Positions 40,948-49,061 of a stretch of DNA of 64,000 nucleotides are shown piece by piece. Below the pieces are notes generated by a model. The model saw only the letters and a program-made list of their open reading frames with translations. It had not been told where the DNA came from and searched no databases. The DNA lies in the NCBI GenBank assembly GCA_963738615.1, contig CAVTXI010000019.1:372001-436000 (forward strand), given 5' to 3'. The position numbers and the translations under genes are program-made. How positions within the stretch are numbered: the stretch's first letter is position 1; the number at the start of each line of letters is the position of its first letter. The stretch comes from CAVTWY01 sp963738615 (GTDB lineage Bacteria; Pseudomonadota; Gammaproteobacteria; Burkholderiales; Burkholderiaceae_C).

Positions 40948-42132
40948 TCAGCGCGCCGGCACGGCCACCTCGACCGCGTAGATCTCCGGCAGGTTGCGCG
41001 CGGCGCACTGCCACTTGTCGCCTTCGTCGCGGCTGGCCCAGACCTCGCCGCTCGTGGTGCCGAAGTACAGCCCCACCGGGTCGCGCGCGTCGCCGGCCAT
41101 CGCCTGGCGCTTGATCGTCCACCATGCCTGCGCCTGCGGCAATCCGTCGTCCTGACGCCGCCACGTCTTGCCGGCGTTGCGCGTGACGTAGACCGACGGC
41201 TTGCCTTCGGGGCTGGTGCGCGGCCACACGGTCGAGCCGTCCATCGGAAGCACCCACGCGGTTTTGTCGTCACGCGGGTGCACGACCATCGTGAAGCCGA
41301 CGTCGCCGACCTTCTTTGGCATGCTGGTGCCGATGCGCTGCCACGTCGTCGACGGGCGGTCGATGCGGTAGATGCCGCAGTGGTTCTGCTGGTACAGGCG
41401 GTCCGGGTTGCTGGGCGACATGCGGATGCAGTGCGGGTCATGCGTCGCGGGGTTGTCGCTCGGAAAACCTTCGACGACGTTCAGGCCATCGATCAGCGTG
41501 CGGAAAGTCTGGCCGCCGTCGACTGATTCATGCACGCCGCCGCCACTCATGCCGAAGTACATGTGCTTCGCATCGCGCGGGTCGATGATGATCGAGTGCA
41601 TCTTCGGGCCGTCGGGCGTGCCGTCCTGCACCGTGCCCATCCACTCGATGTATTGCGCATCGTCATTGATCGGCGATGCCGACGCCCACGTCACACCGCC
41701 GTCGTCGCTGCGGAAGAGGCCTTGCGGCGACGTGCCGGCCCACCACACGTCGGGTTCACTCGCCAGGCCGGGTGTGAGCCAGAAGGTGTGGTCGACGCTG
41801 CGGCCGGTGCCGTCGGCTTTCTTCACGAAGGCGGGCGGCTGCTTCGCTTCGCCCCAGGTCTTGCCGAAGTTGGTCGAACGAAAAATCGTCGGCCCGAGGT
41901 GCCCGGTCTTCGCGGCGGCGAGCAGCGTGCGGCCGTCGCGAGGGTCCAGCACCATGTGGTTGACGATGTGGCCGTGAAAGTGCGGGCCTTCGATCGCCCA
42001 CTTCCGGCGCGACGCGTCGCCGCGCAGGAACCACGCGCCCTTGCGGGTGGCAACAAGCAGTACCAGCGACGGCGGCGCGACCTTCTTGCTTACGGTGCGC
42101 CGCGCGGTGGCGCCGGGCTTCTTCGTGACCAT
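40948..42132 (-). CDS. BNR/Asp-box repeat beta-propeller protein (glycosyl-hydrolase-like)
   Basis: From the ATG at 42132 (AGGAG upstream) the protein has 394 residues. A basic N-terminus with KKPGATARRTVSKKVAPP precedes repeated Asp-box blades: FRSTNFGKTW, FRSDDGGVTW, HESVDGGQTF, VTRNAGKTW and ASRDEGDKW. This is the sialidase/VPS10-like propeller fold, and no catalytic residues of true glycosidases are evident. There is no signal peptide, so it is probably cytoplasmic. It is in one operon with the MoaD/ThiS-like gene. Its partner and ligand are unknown. The frame is open upstream to 42384 without support. Confidence 0.85.
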   Translation of the reverse strand: MVTKKPGATARRTVSKKVAPPSLVLLVATRKGAWFLRGDASRRKWAIEGPHFHGHIVNHMVLDPRDGRTLLAAAKTGHLGPTIFRSTNFGKTWGEAKQPPAFVKKADGTGRSVDHTFWLTPGLASEPDVWWAGTSPQGLFRSDDGGVTWASASPINDDAQYIEWMGTVQDGTPDGPKMHSIIIDPRDAKHMYFGMSGGGVHESVDGGQTFRTLIDGLNVVEGFPSDNPATHDPHCIRMSPSNPDRLYQQNHCGIYRIDRPSTTWQRIGTSMPKKVGDVGFTMVVHPRDDKTAWVLPMDGSTVWPRTSPEGKPSVYVTRNAGKTWRRQDDGLPQAQAWWTIKRQAMAGDARDPVGLYFGTTSGEVWASRDEGDKWQCAARNLPEIYAVEVAVPAR

Positions 42133-42205
42133 GGCAGGGCTCCTGAGCAGAGGTGCAGGAATCGTACCGCCGACCCAGCGCGGATTCGTCCCTAACATCG
42201 CAGCT

Positions 42206-42586
42206 ATGCAAGGCTGGCACCTGACCGCGGAACTGCACGACTGCGCGCCCAATGCGCATCGCCATGGCGACCTGATGCGCGACCCGCAGGCGCTGCGCCG
42301 GTTGTGCATCGACGGCGTCACCGCGAGCGGTCTCACCGCCGTCGGTGAATGTTTCCACCGCTTCGCCGAGCCCGGCGGCGTCACCGGCGTGGTGCTGCTG
42401 GCCGAGTCGCACCTGGCGGTTCACACGTGGCCCGAGCAGCAAGCGGTCACGCTGGATGTCTACGTGTGCAACATCGCGCAAGACAACTCGGCGGCGGCCG
42501 AATCGCTGATGGCAACGCTGGTGGCAGCCTTCGGTGCGCAGCGCTGCGTGCGGCAGCGGCTGGCGCGCGGCGACGTTGCGCGGTGA
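42206..42586 (+). CDS. speD: S-adenosylmethionine decarboxylase proenzyme (SpeD/SpeH type)
   Basis: A 126-residue class 1b AdoMet decarboxylase, which makes the aminopropyl donor for polyamine synthesis. It cleaves itself between Glu67 and Ser68 (LLAESHLAVHTWPE), turning Ser68 into the pyruvoyl cofactor. His73 and Cys88 (DVYVCN) match the processing and proton-donor residues of the Thermotoga enzyme. The stop overlaps the DUF938 gene start (GTGA). It lies near, but opposite to, the SpeE-like gene cluster at 43.8-50.1 kb, with which it most likely works. Confidence 0.9.
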   Translation: MQGWHLTAELHDCAPNAHRHGDLMRDPQALRRLCIDGVTASGLTAVGECFHRFAEPGGVTGVVLLAESHLAVHTWPEQQAVTLDVYVCNIAQDNSAAAESLMATLVAAFGAQRCVRQRLARGDVAR

Positions 42587-43200
42587 GCGCCGCAATGGAC
42601 CTGCCCTTCAGCCCTGCCGCGGATCGCAACAAGGATGCGATCTTGGTTGAGTTGCAACGATGCTTGCCCCCATCACTGCGCATCCTCGAGATCGCCGCGG
42701 GCAGCGGCCAACACGTGCAGCACTTCGCAAGCGCGATGCCGGGGTGGGTCTGGCAGCCGACCGATGCCGACCTGGCGATGCCGCAGGTGATCGACGAGCG
42801 TTGCAGAGGCTTGTCCAACGTGCTGCCTGCGGTGTGGCTCGATGTGTTGCAGTCGCCGTGGCCGCTGCCCGTGGCAACACGCTTCGGTGCCGTCTACTGC
42901 GCCAACATGCTCCACATCTCGCCGTGGCCTACGTGCCGCGGGTTGGTGGGGGGCGCGGCTGCACGACTCGAGGCGAACGGGCTGCTGCTGCTCTACGGTC
43001 CCTACCGTCGGGCCGACACGCCGACTGCGCCAAGCAACGAGGTTTTCGACGCAAGCCTGCGGTCAAAGAACTCGCAGTGGGGTCTGCGTGATTTGGCGGA
43101 CGTGACACGCGAGGCGGATGCGGTGGGCCTGGCGCTGGAGGAAGTGGTGAGCATGCCGGCGAACAACGTGCTGCTGGTGTTTCGCGCTCAGCGAGCCTAA
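42583..43200 (+). CDS. DUF938 family SAM-dependent methyltransferase-like protein
   Basis: A 205-residue Rossmann-type protein from a GTG that overlaps the speD stop. It has the family start SPAADRNKDAILVELQRCL, the SAM-binding ILEIAAGSGQHVQHFA, and later YCANMLHISPWPTCRGL, LLLLYGPYRR and ASLRSKNSQWGLRDL. DUF938 proteins are widespread putative methyltransferases without a proven substrate. Coupling to speD ties it to SAM use, though that may be coincidence. It overlaps the small acidic gene on the other strand by four bases. Confidence 0.88.
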   Translation: MSAAMDLPFSPAADRNKDAILVELQRCLPPSLRILEIAAGSGQHVQHFASAMPGWVWQPTDADLAMPQVIDERCRGLSNVLPAVWLDVLQSPWPLPVATRFGAVYCANMLHISPWPTCRGLVGGAAARLEANGLLLLYGPYRRADTPTAPSNEVFDASLRSKNSQWGLRDLADVTREADAVGLALEEVVSMPANNVLLVFRAQRA

Positions 43201-43379
43201 CGAGCGTCAAAGGCGCCCTCGGGCGCGCACGCGTCGACGGCGGCGCGCGGCCAATCGCTGTCGAGCAGGTCGTCGAAGTCTGCTTCGTCGAAGTTTACGT
43301 CGTCGAAGCTCGCTTCTTCGTCGTCCCACGCATCGTCGGCATCGGCGACGAGACGTTCTTCGTTCAGCACGTGGTTCAT
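43197..43379 (-). CDS. Small acidic hypothetical protein
   Basis: A 60-residue product with an AGGAGA ribosome site. About one third of residues are Asp or Glu (ADADDAWDDEEASFDDVNFD), with no Lys, so the charge is extreme. No domain is recognised; it could be a DNA mimic, a metal-binding or an ion-buffering peptide. It follows the 72-residue gene in the same direction. Low conservation cannot be ruled out. Confidence 0.5.
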   Translation of the reverse strand: MNHVLNEERLVADADDAWDDEEASFDDVNFDEADFDDLLDSDWPRAAVDACAPEGAFDAR

Positions 43380-43395
43380 GGTGATCTCCTTCGTC

Positions 43396-43431
43396 GGTCA
43401 GTGCGGTCAGTGCGGTCAGTGCGATCAGTGC
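43396..43431. repeat. 9-base tandem repeat, four copies
   Basis: Three perfect and one imperfect copies of GGTCAGTGC lie between two small minus-strand genes; the last copy reaches the stop of the right-hand gene. Confidence 0.85.
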
Positions 43432-43643
43432 AAGGGCTGCACGCGCGGCGCAGCGAAGTCGCGGCCGATGAGCGTGCGGGCGCACAGGTAGTTGGTCAGC
43501 GCGCGGGCGCTGAGCGTGTCCATGTCGACATGCCCTTGGGCGTCGCACGGAAAAGCGTAACCGCGGCCCTGGTCGAACAGCGACGCGAATCGCAGTTCGA
43601 AGTCGGCGGCAGAGGCGGAGGCTGGGTTGGCGGTGAGGTTCAT
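43425..43643 (-). CDS. Small hypothetical protein (72 aa)
   Basis: From the ATG at 43643, with AGGAG upstream, the product is MNLTANPASASAADFELRFA followed by SLFDQGRGYAFPCDAQGHVD and a helical end. FDQGRGYAFPCDAQGHVDMD resembles a short family of Burkholderiales proteins of unknown role that are strongly expressed in stress data sets as far as I recall. No signal peptide. It lies downstream of a perfect 16-base palindrome at 43770. Confidence 0.55.
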   Translation of the reverse strand: MNLTANPASASAADFELRFASLFDQGRGYAFPCDAQGHVDMDTLSARALTNYLCARTLIGRDFAAPRVQPLH

Positions 43644-43769
43644 GACGGGCTCCTGGTTTGGTGCCGGTCCCGGAGGACCGATGTCAATGTCTGTGGCTCG
43701 ACGGTAGTGCGTCACCACGCGCGATGGCACCGACGAAAGTCATGGGTACCGGTGCGCATCGTCAGGAGT

Positions 43770-43785
43770 GATGACGATCGTCATC
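43770..43785. promoter_or_regulatory. Perfect 16-bp palindrome upstream of the small genes
   Basis: GATGACGATCGTCATC is fully self-complementary. It lies about 130 bases upstream of the 72-residue gene and 50 bases after the flavin oxidase stop. It has the ATGAC/GTCAT arms of OmpR-type CusR sites but with a four-base rather than six-base spacer. A regulator site is likely; which one is not known. Confidence 0.45.
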
Positions 43786-43837
43786 GAGGCGTTGCCGTCG
43801 AGGCACAGTCACCTCTCACAGAGGCACGTTCGGGCGA

Positions 43838-45541
43838 CTACGTACCCGAGTGGGCAAGAAGCTGGCGCGCCACGTGCCGCCCGGCTTCGTCGCCGAACGC
43901 GAAAGCCTCTTCGAACACCGAATAGCCCGCGAGGTCGGCATGTGCAAGCACCACGCGCGTGCCGGCACGCGGCCGATGCAGCCGCCACGTTTCGAGCGCG
44001 TTGCGCACGCCGGGCAAAGGCAGTGCCATCGCATGGCCGTAGCGCATCAGGTCGACGCGGTCGAGCTTGCCCGGCAGGTCCGGGTGCGCACGCGCAAGGT
44101 CGGCGACGACGCGCGCGCTCCACGCGGTCCAAGGCTCGTCGAGCAGCGCGCGGCGCTGCGCGCGCATCGCGTCGCCACCGTCACGGCCCAAGGCCCAATA
44201 CGCCGTGATCACGGTCGCATCGCGATACGGCGACAAGCTCTGATGTGACGCGTCGACGTAGCCCAGCGCGTCACTCGTCCCTGCGTGCGAGAACAGCACG
44301 TTGTCCCAGGCGGGCGCGGCACCGGCGCGGTCGTCGAGCGCCGATCGCAACTGCAGGTTCGCGACCAGCCACGGCGCGTGCGGCACGACTGATGCGGCCT
44401 GACGCAGGTCAGCCGTCAGCACCGTGTCGTCGGTCACGCGCGCAGCCAGGTGCAGCGGAAGCGCGGCGATGACGTGGCGCGCGACGAAACGGCGCGGGGC
44501 GTTGTGCACCACGTCCCACGCATCGACGACCACGTCATTGCGTTGCGTCGCGATGCCCGTGACGACGTGGCCCGTGCGCAGCCGCGGCCCGAGCGGCGCA
44601 GCCAGTCGCCGCGACAGGAACGCGTTGCCTTCGGGCCAGGTGAAGACACCACCGTCGTCACGTTCACCGTCGTCGTCGCTCGCGTCATCACCGGGTGCAC
44701 GAAAACCATGTCGGCTCGCGAAGTAGTGCAGCCCTGCCCACGCCGACACCGTCGCGATGCCCGCGCCGTAGTCGTCGCGGCACGCGTAGTCGAGATAGCC
44801 GAGCAGCGCCGTGTCATCGATGCCGTGCTGCGCGAGCCACGCGGCGAAGGTCTGTGCGTCGAGCACGGCGTGCGCCTTCGTCCATGCGCTGCGCGACATC
44901 GACACCATCGGCAACGCGAAGCGCGAAGCGCGCGATGCTTCGTCGACCAGCATCGCGAAGCGGCGGTACTGCTGCATGCGGCCGCTGCGTGGCTCGGCCG
45001 CGGGCAGCAGGCCTTCTTGCCACGCGCCGTCGATCCACAGGCGTTCCTGCGGCGCGTGGCACAGGTGGCGTTCGTCGGCGCGCCAGCGGCCGTGCGCATG
45101 ACGCATCAGGCCGATCTCGGCAAGCCATTCACGCAGGTTGTGCTGGTCGTCGCCGGGCACCGGCAGGTAGTGCGCACCGAGCGGACAGTCGATGCCAGCA
45201 AGGCGATGACCACGCGCGTTGCCGCCGGCTTCGTCTTCGAGATCGAGCACGACGATGTCTTCGATGCCACCACGCAGCAGCGCGCGTGCGGCGGCCAGGC
45301 CCGCGATGCCGCCGCCCGCGATGACAACATCGCGGCGTTCGGCCGCGACGTTGCCGTCGATCGGCACCGTCGCGTTGTCACGCAGCCGATGCCCACGCGT
45401 CGTGTCGTTCAACCACCCGCCCGACCAGGAAGGCACCGACGCGGCGCTCGCAGTGACATCGCGCCGACGATCACAGCTCGCGATCCACGGCACCGCGCCG
45501 ATGGCAAGCGACCCTGCGACGAAGCGGCGACGGTCTTGCAT
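43838..45541 (-). CDS. FAD-dependent amine-oxidase-like protein with Tat/lipobox-like N-terminus
   Basis: A 567-residue flavoprotein. The N-terminus MQDRRRFVAGSLAIGAVPWI has a twin-arginine-like RRRF and ends near IASC, so export and lipidation are possible. The FAD dinucleotide motif is VIAGGGIAGLAAARALL and the second motif GIATQRNDVVVDAW. The C-terminal LETWRLHRPRAGTRVVLAHA fits the amine oxidase fold. It probably oxidises a polyamine or related amine, given the upstream SpeE-like gene 26 bases away. Substrate is inferred from context only. Confidence 0.85.
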   Translation of the reverse strand: MQDRRRFVAGSLAIGAVPWIASCDRRRDVTASAASVPSWSGGWLNDTTRGHRLRDNATVPIDGNVAAERRDVVIAGGGIAGLAAARALLRGGIEDIVVLDLEDEAGGNARGHRLAGIDCPLGAHYLPVPGDDQHNLREWLAEIGLMRHAHGRWRADERHLCHAPQERLWIDGAWQEGLLPAAEPRSGRMQQYRRFAMLVDEASRASRFALPMVSMSRSAWTKAHAVLDAQTFAAWLAQHGIDDTALLGYLDYACRDDYGAGIATVSAWAGLHYFASRHGFRAPGDDASDDDGERDDGGVFTWPEGNAFLSRRLAAPLGPRLRTGHVVTGIATQRNDVVVDAWDVVHNAPRRFVARHVIAALPLHLAARVTDDTVLTADLRQAASVVPHAPWLVANLQLRSALDDRAGAAPAWDNVLFSHAGTSDALGYVDASHQSLSPYRDATVITAYWALGRDGGDAMRAQRRALLDEPWTAWSARVVADLARAHPDLPGKLDRVDLMRYGHAMALPLPGVRNALETWRLHRPRAGTRVVLAHADLAGYSVFEEAFAFGDEAGRHVARQLLAHSGT

Positions 45542-45567
45542 CAGGGCTCGTGCATCAACGCTCTGAA

Positions 45568-47163
45568 TCAAGGCTCGCGCACGCGGCCCCACTCTTTTTC
45601 GAAGAGTTGGACCAGCACCTGATTCGACAGCCGATTCACCGGCGCCTCGGCGGCGCTCACGCGGCTCATGTCGGGCGGAAAGTGGCGCATACCCGCCAGG
45701 CCCTCTCGCGTGACGAAGCGCAGCCCCGCCGGCAGTGCATCGGGTTCACGCCACGGCCGGCGCGACGCGACGATGAAGCCCCATTCGCCGAAGCTCGGCA
45801 CATGCGCGTGGTACGGCGTCGTCGTCAGGCCCGCGGCTTCCAGCGTCGCCACCACGCTCCAGTAGCTGCGCCGCGCGACCAGTGGCGATGTCGACTGCAC
45901 GCCGAGGAAGCCGCTGGCGGCCAGGTGTCGGTCGACCAGTTCGTAGAACGTCGTCGTGTAGAGCTTGCCGAGCGTGAAGTTGCTGGGGTCGGGAAAGTCG
46001 ACGATCACGACGTCGAAGATTTGATCGGGGTGATGCTCGAGCCACGCGAAGGCGTCTTCGTTGACGATGCGAACCTTCGGCGACTCGAGTGCACGTTGAT
46101 TCAACGCCGCAAGCGCCGGTTGGTCGCGGAACAGCGTCGTCATCGTGGCGTCGAGTTCGACCAGCGTCACCGCTTCGACGCTCGCCCACTTCAACACCTC
46201 GCGCACCGCCATGCCGTCCCCGCCGCCCAGCACCGCCACGCGACGCGGTGCGCCGTGCGCGGCCATCGCCGGGTGCACCAGCGCTTCGTGATAGCGGTAT
46301 TCATCGCGCGAGTCGAATTGCAGGTTTCCGTTGAGGAAGAGGCGCCGCTGCCCCGCGTCGTTGGCGGTGACGACGATGCGCTGGTACGGGCTTGTCACCG
46401 CATGCACGATGCGGTCGCCGTAGAAACGCTGCTCGGCCCAGTCGTTGATGCGGTCGGCGCCGAACGCGACAGCTGCAAGCACCACGCCGACCAGCGCGCA
46501 CGCCACGCCCCATGCGCGCGCAGCGCGAATGTCATGCCGGAACAGCCACAACGTCCACGCTGCCACCGCCGCGTTTAACAACCCGAAAGCGACGCCGGTG
46601 CGCACCAGGCCAAGCTGCGGCAGCAGCAGCAACGGAAACGCGACCGACACCGCGAGCGCGCCGAGGTAGTCGAACGTCAGGACCTGCGACACGAGCTCGC
46701 TCAATTGCCAGCGCTCGCTGAACTGCGCCTTCAGGATGCGCATCACGAGCGGGATCTCGAAGCCGACCAGCGCGCCGACCGCGAGCACCATGCCGTAGAG
46801 CAGCGCGCGAAAGCCCGTCGTCGAGCCGAGTGCGCCGAGCATCGCGTTGTGCGCCAGGAAGAGCAGCGCCGGCATCAACCCACCGATCGTCGCCACGAGC
46901 AGCTCGACGCCGAGGAACGTGGCCACGAGTTGGCGTTGCACGTAGCGGCTCGCGAACGAGCCGATGCCCATCGCGAAGAGGTAGGCACCGATGATCGTGC
47001 TGAACTGCAAGACCGAGTCGCCGAGCAGCCAACTCGCGAGCGTGCCGGCGGCCAGTTCGTACAGCAGGCCGCACGCGGCGACGACGAAGACCGACGCCAA
47101 CAGTGCGACTTCGCCCGGGGCGATGCGCGAGCGCGCTTCGACGACCGTGGGCGCCGCCGTCAT
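45568..47163 (-). CDS. Membrane-bound polyamine aminopropyltransferase (SpeE-like)
   Basis: A 531-residue fusion. About seven N-terminal membrane helices (residues 20-225) precede a spermidine-synthase-type domain with the SAM-fold motif RVAVLGGGDGMAVREV and the acidic catalytic region FDVVIVDFPDPSNFTLGKLY in place of the usual VDSSDP. The soluble part would transfer aminopropyl from decarboxylated SAM to an amine at the cytoplasmic face. The membrane form is distinct from housekeeping SpeE and is typically encoded with DUF350 and DUF4178 proteins. Start chosen at the ATG at 47163; DUF350 stops 10 bases before. Confidence 0.88.
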   Translation of the reverse strand: MTAAPTVVEARSRIAPGEVALLASVFVVAACGLLYELAAGTLASWLLGDSVLQFSTIIGAYLFAMGIGSFASRYVQRQLVATFLGVELLVATIGGLMPALLFLAHNAMLGALGSTTGFRALLYGMVLAVGALVGFEIPLVMRILKAQFSERWQLSELVSQVLTFDYLGALAVSVAFPLLLLPQLGLVRTGVAFGLLNAAVAAWTLWLFRHDIRAARAWGVACALVGVVLAAVAFGADRINDWAEQRFYGDRIVHAVTSPYQRIVVTANDAGQRRLFLNGNLQFDSRDEYRYHEALVHPAMAAHGAPRRVAVLGGGDGMAVREVLKWASVEAVTLVELDATMTTLFRDQPALAALNQRALESPKVRIVNEDAFAWLEHHPDQIFDVVIVDFPDPSNFTLGKLYTTTFYELVDRHLAASGFLGVQSTSPLVARRSYWSVVATLEAAGLTTTPYHAHVPSFGEWGFIVASRRPWREPDALPAGLRFVTREGLAGMRHFPPDMSRVSAAEAPVNRLSNQVLVQLFEKEWGRVREP

Positions 47164-47173
47164 GGTTAGCGTT

Positions 47174-47395
47174 CTAGCCCTGCACCGCCGCCGAGACGAT
47201 CATGCCGATGGCGATGCACATCGACGCGACCACGATCGCGAGTGCGACGTTGCGGTGCTCGACGATCTCTTCCCAGAGCTTGTACGGTGTGAAGCGATCG
47301 ATCAGCAGAAAGCAGATCCAGAACAGCACCACGCCGGCCAGGGCGTAGACCATCGAGCCGACGAAGAGCATCGGGTTGAGCCAATCGGTTTTCAT
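47174..47395 (-). CDS. DUF350 family membrane protein (YjfL-like)
   Basis: A 73-residue protein with two helices (PMLFVGSMVYALAGVVLFWI and ALAIVVASMCIAIGMIVSAA) and a conserved link TPYKLWEEIVEHRNVA. This is the DUF350 half-unit; E. coli YjfL has two such units. AAGGAG precedes the ATG at 47395. It lies in a tight operon with DUF4178 upstream and the SpeE-like gene downstream. In E. coli the yjfIJKL-yjfC operon likewise places DUF350 with a glutathionylspermidine-synthetase-like protein and a PspA-like protein. Confidence 0.88.
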   Translation of the reverse strand: MKTDWLNPMLFVGSMVYALAGVVLFWICFLLIDRFTPYKLWEEIVEHRNVALAIVVASMCIAIGMIVSAAVQG

Positions 47396-47450
47396 GCCGG
47401 GGTTCTCCTTCGTACAGCACATGATGCGCCGCGTTGGTGGTGGGGTTGGG

Positions 47451-49055
47451 TCATTTGTGGCCGCCGCTCGAGCCGCCGCTGCCGCCCCAGGTGCTGCCGC
47501 CGGTACGCGAGCTGCGGCTGCTGTTGAGGCACTGCTGGTATTCGACGCTGCTCGAGCCGTAGGCGTTGCGCGTGGGGCCGCAGCGGTCACGCGAGCACGT
47601 ACTCAGCAACAGCGTCAGCAGCACCAGCACGATGACGATGATCACGACCGCGCGAACGCCGATCGCACTCGACAAGGCCAGCGGCTTCACGTCGCCCGCA
47701 ACGTCGCTCACCAGCGCGACACCGAAGGCTTTCGCGACCGCCGTCGCCGGGATCGTTCGCCCTTCGGACCACGTGACCTCTTGCCCCTGCTGTTCGCGGT
47801 TCAGTCGCCGCGGGCCGCCGGCGTAGTCGGCGTGGCGGGTCCGCTGGTCGCGTTGCACGTTCCAGTAGAACTCGCCCAGCACCCAACTTGTTTTCGACTC
47901 GTACTCGTAGCGTTTGGTGTAGCTGCGGTCCTGCCACTTCGCATGCGAGCCCGCGACCGTGGGCACGCCCGCTATCGGCACGGCCCAGCTCCAGCCTTCG
48001 CCCGAGTGCACCAGGAACGCGAAGCCGACGGCGCGGCTGTAGAGCAGGTATTCGGTCCACGGCGGCTCGAAGTCCTCGGCGTCAACCTCCTCGCGCACCT
48101 GGTACCCGACGACCTGCCACGTCGTCTTTGCGCCGTCGAGTTCCAGGTCACCCGTGCTGCCCAACGGAATCAGCGGCTTGGCCAGCGCCCCAGTCGACGC
48201 GACTCGAGACGCGGCCTGTTTGCTGAACGCCATATCGCCGCCCACGCCCTGCGACAGGTCGACAATGGCCTTGCACTGATGGCACGCGATCGACTTCGTG
48301 GTGTCAAGGGTGATCTTCAGCGCGGTGCCACACGACGGGCACTCGACGCCGCGCGTCGTGGCCTGCTGCTGCGACGTATCGCGCAGCCCTTGCAGCGCCA
48401 GGGTCGCGAGCTCGACGCTTTCGCCGATCGACCACGACACGCGGCGCGCCCCCGCTGCGAGCGTGGCGACGCGGCCGACCGGATCGCGCAGGTCGACCAC
48501 CGTCACGGCTTCGTCGATCGTCGGCACCTGCGTCAGTTCGCCCTGCGCGGCGGCGATGCGCGCGGCGACGACCGACGCGACCGACCACGGCCGCCCGCCG
48601 ATCGTCTGGACCGTGCCGGCGCGCCAGTCGAGCAGCGCGTCGCGCACGCGCGCGGCGTCGCCGACATTTGGCACATCGGCCGGCACCGGGGCATCGACCG
48701 CAATCACGTAGCGGCCGTTGTCTTCCGACAGCCAGGCACGACGGGCGGGGGCATCGCCCCCGTCCTCGTCCAGCAGCATGTGCCACTCGTTCCACGACGC
48801 GTCGGCGGTACGCCATTGCAGGCGGCCGATCACCGTGAACGCGCGGCCATTCCACGTACCGCTGGCGCCGAGCTGCAACGACGAGTAGTCCTCGAAGACC
48901 TCGGCCGCCGAGCCCATGCGGCGCAGCGCTTCGCCATCGCGCGCGAGCGTGCTGCGGCAGAAGCCGCACACCGCCACGGCCGTATCGGCCGCGCGCAACT
49001 CGACCGGCGCACCGCACTGCGGGCAGGTCGAGCGCCAGAGGCGCTGCTGGGTCAC
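47451..49055 (-). CDS. DUF4178 protein with two zinc ribbons
   Basis: A 534-residue protein. The N-terminal zinc ribbon has CPQC (11-14) and CGFC (30-33). A first DUF4178 domain follows (YSSLQLGASGTWNGRAFTVI, GRLQWRTADASWNEWHMLLD). A second ribbon, CPSC/CHQC, is near 270-300 and is followed by a second DUF4178 domain (DLELDGAKTTWQVVGYQVRE, WTEYLLYSRAVGFAFLVHSG). A C-terminal membrane helix (VVIIVIVLVLLTLLLSTC) and a Ser/Gly tail close it. It is thus a cytoplasmic protein anchored at its C-terminus. Six bases separate it from the SPFH gene. Function unknown; DUF4178 (YjfK-related) is thought to act in membrane stress. Confidence 0.88.
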   Translation of the reverse strand: MTQQRLWRSTCPQCGAPVELRAADTAVAVCGFCRSTLARDGEALRRMGSAAEVFEDYSSLQLGASGTWNGRAFTVIGRLQWRTADASWNEWHMLLDEDGGDAPARRAWLSEDNGRYVIAVDAPVPADVPNVGDAARVRDALLDWRAGTVQTIGGRPWSVASVVAARIAAAQGELTQVPTIDEAVTVVDLRDPVGRVATLAAGARRVSWSIGESVELATLALQGLRDTSQQQATTRGVECPSCGTALKITLDTTKSIACHQCKAIVDLSQGVGGDMAFSKQAASRVASTGALAKPLIPLGSTGDLELDGAKTTWQVVGYQVREEVDAEDFEPPWTEYLLYSRAVGFAFLVHSGEGWSWAVPIAGVPTVAGSHAKWQDRSYTKRYEYESKTSWVLGEFYWNVQRDQRTRHADYAGGPRRLNREQQGQEVTWSEGRTIPATAVAKAFGVALVSDVAGDVKPLALSSAIGVRAVVIIVIVLVLLTLLLSTCSRDRCGPTRNAYGSSSVEYQQCLNSSRSSRTGGSTWGGSGGSSGGHK

Positions 49056-49061
49056 GTCACG

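Noticed and set aside
43838..45541. Flavin oxidase as a housekeeping protoporphyrinogen oxidase
   Set aside because: The exported-looking N-terminus and the SpeE-like neighbour do not fit heme synthesis, and no heme genes are nearby.
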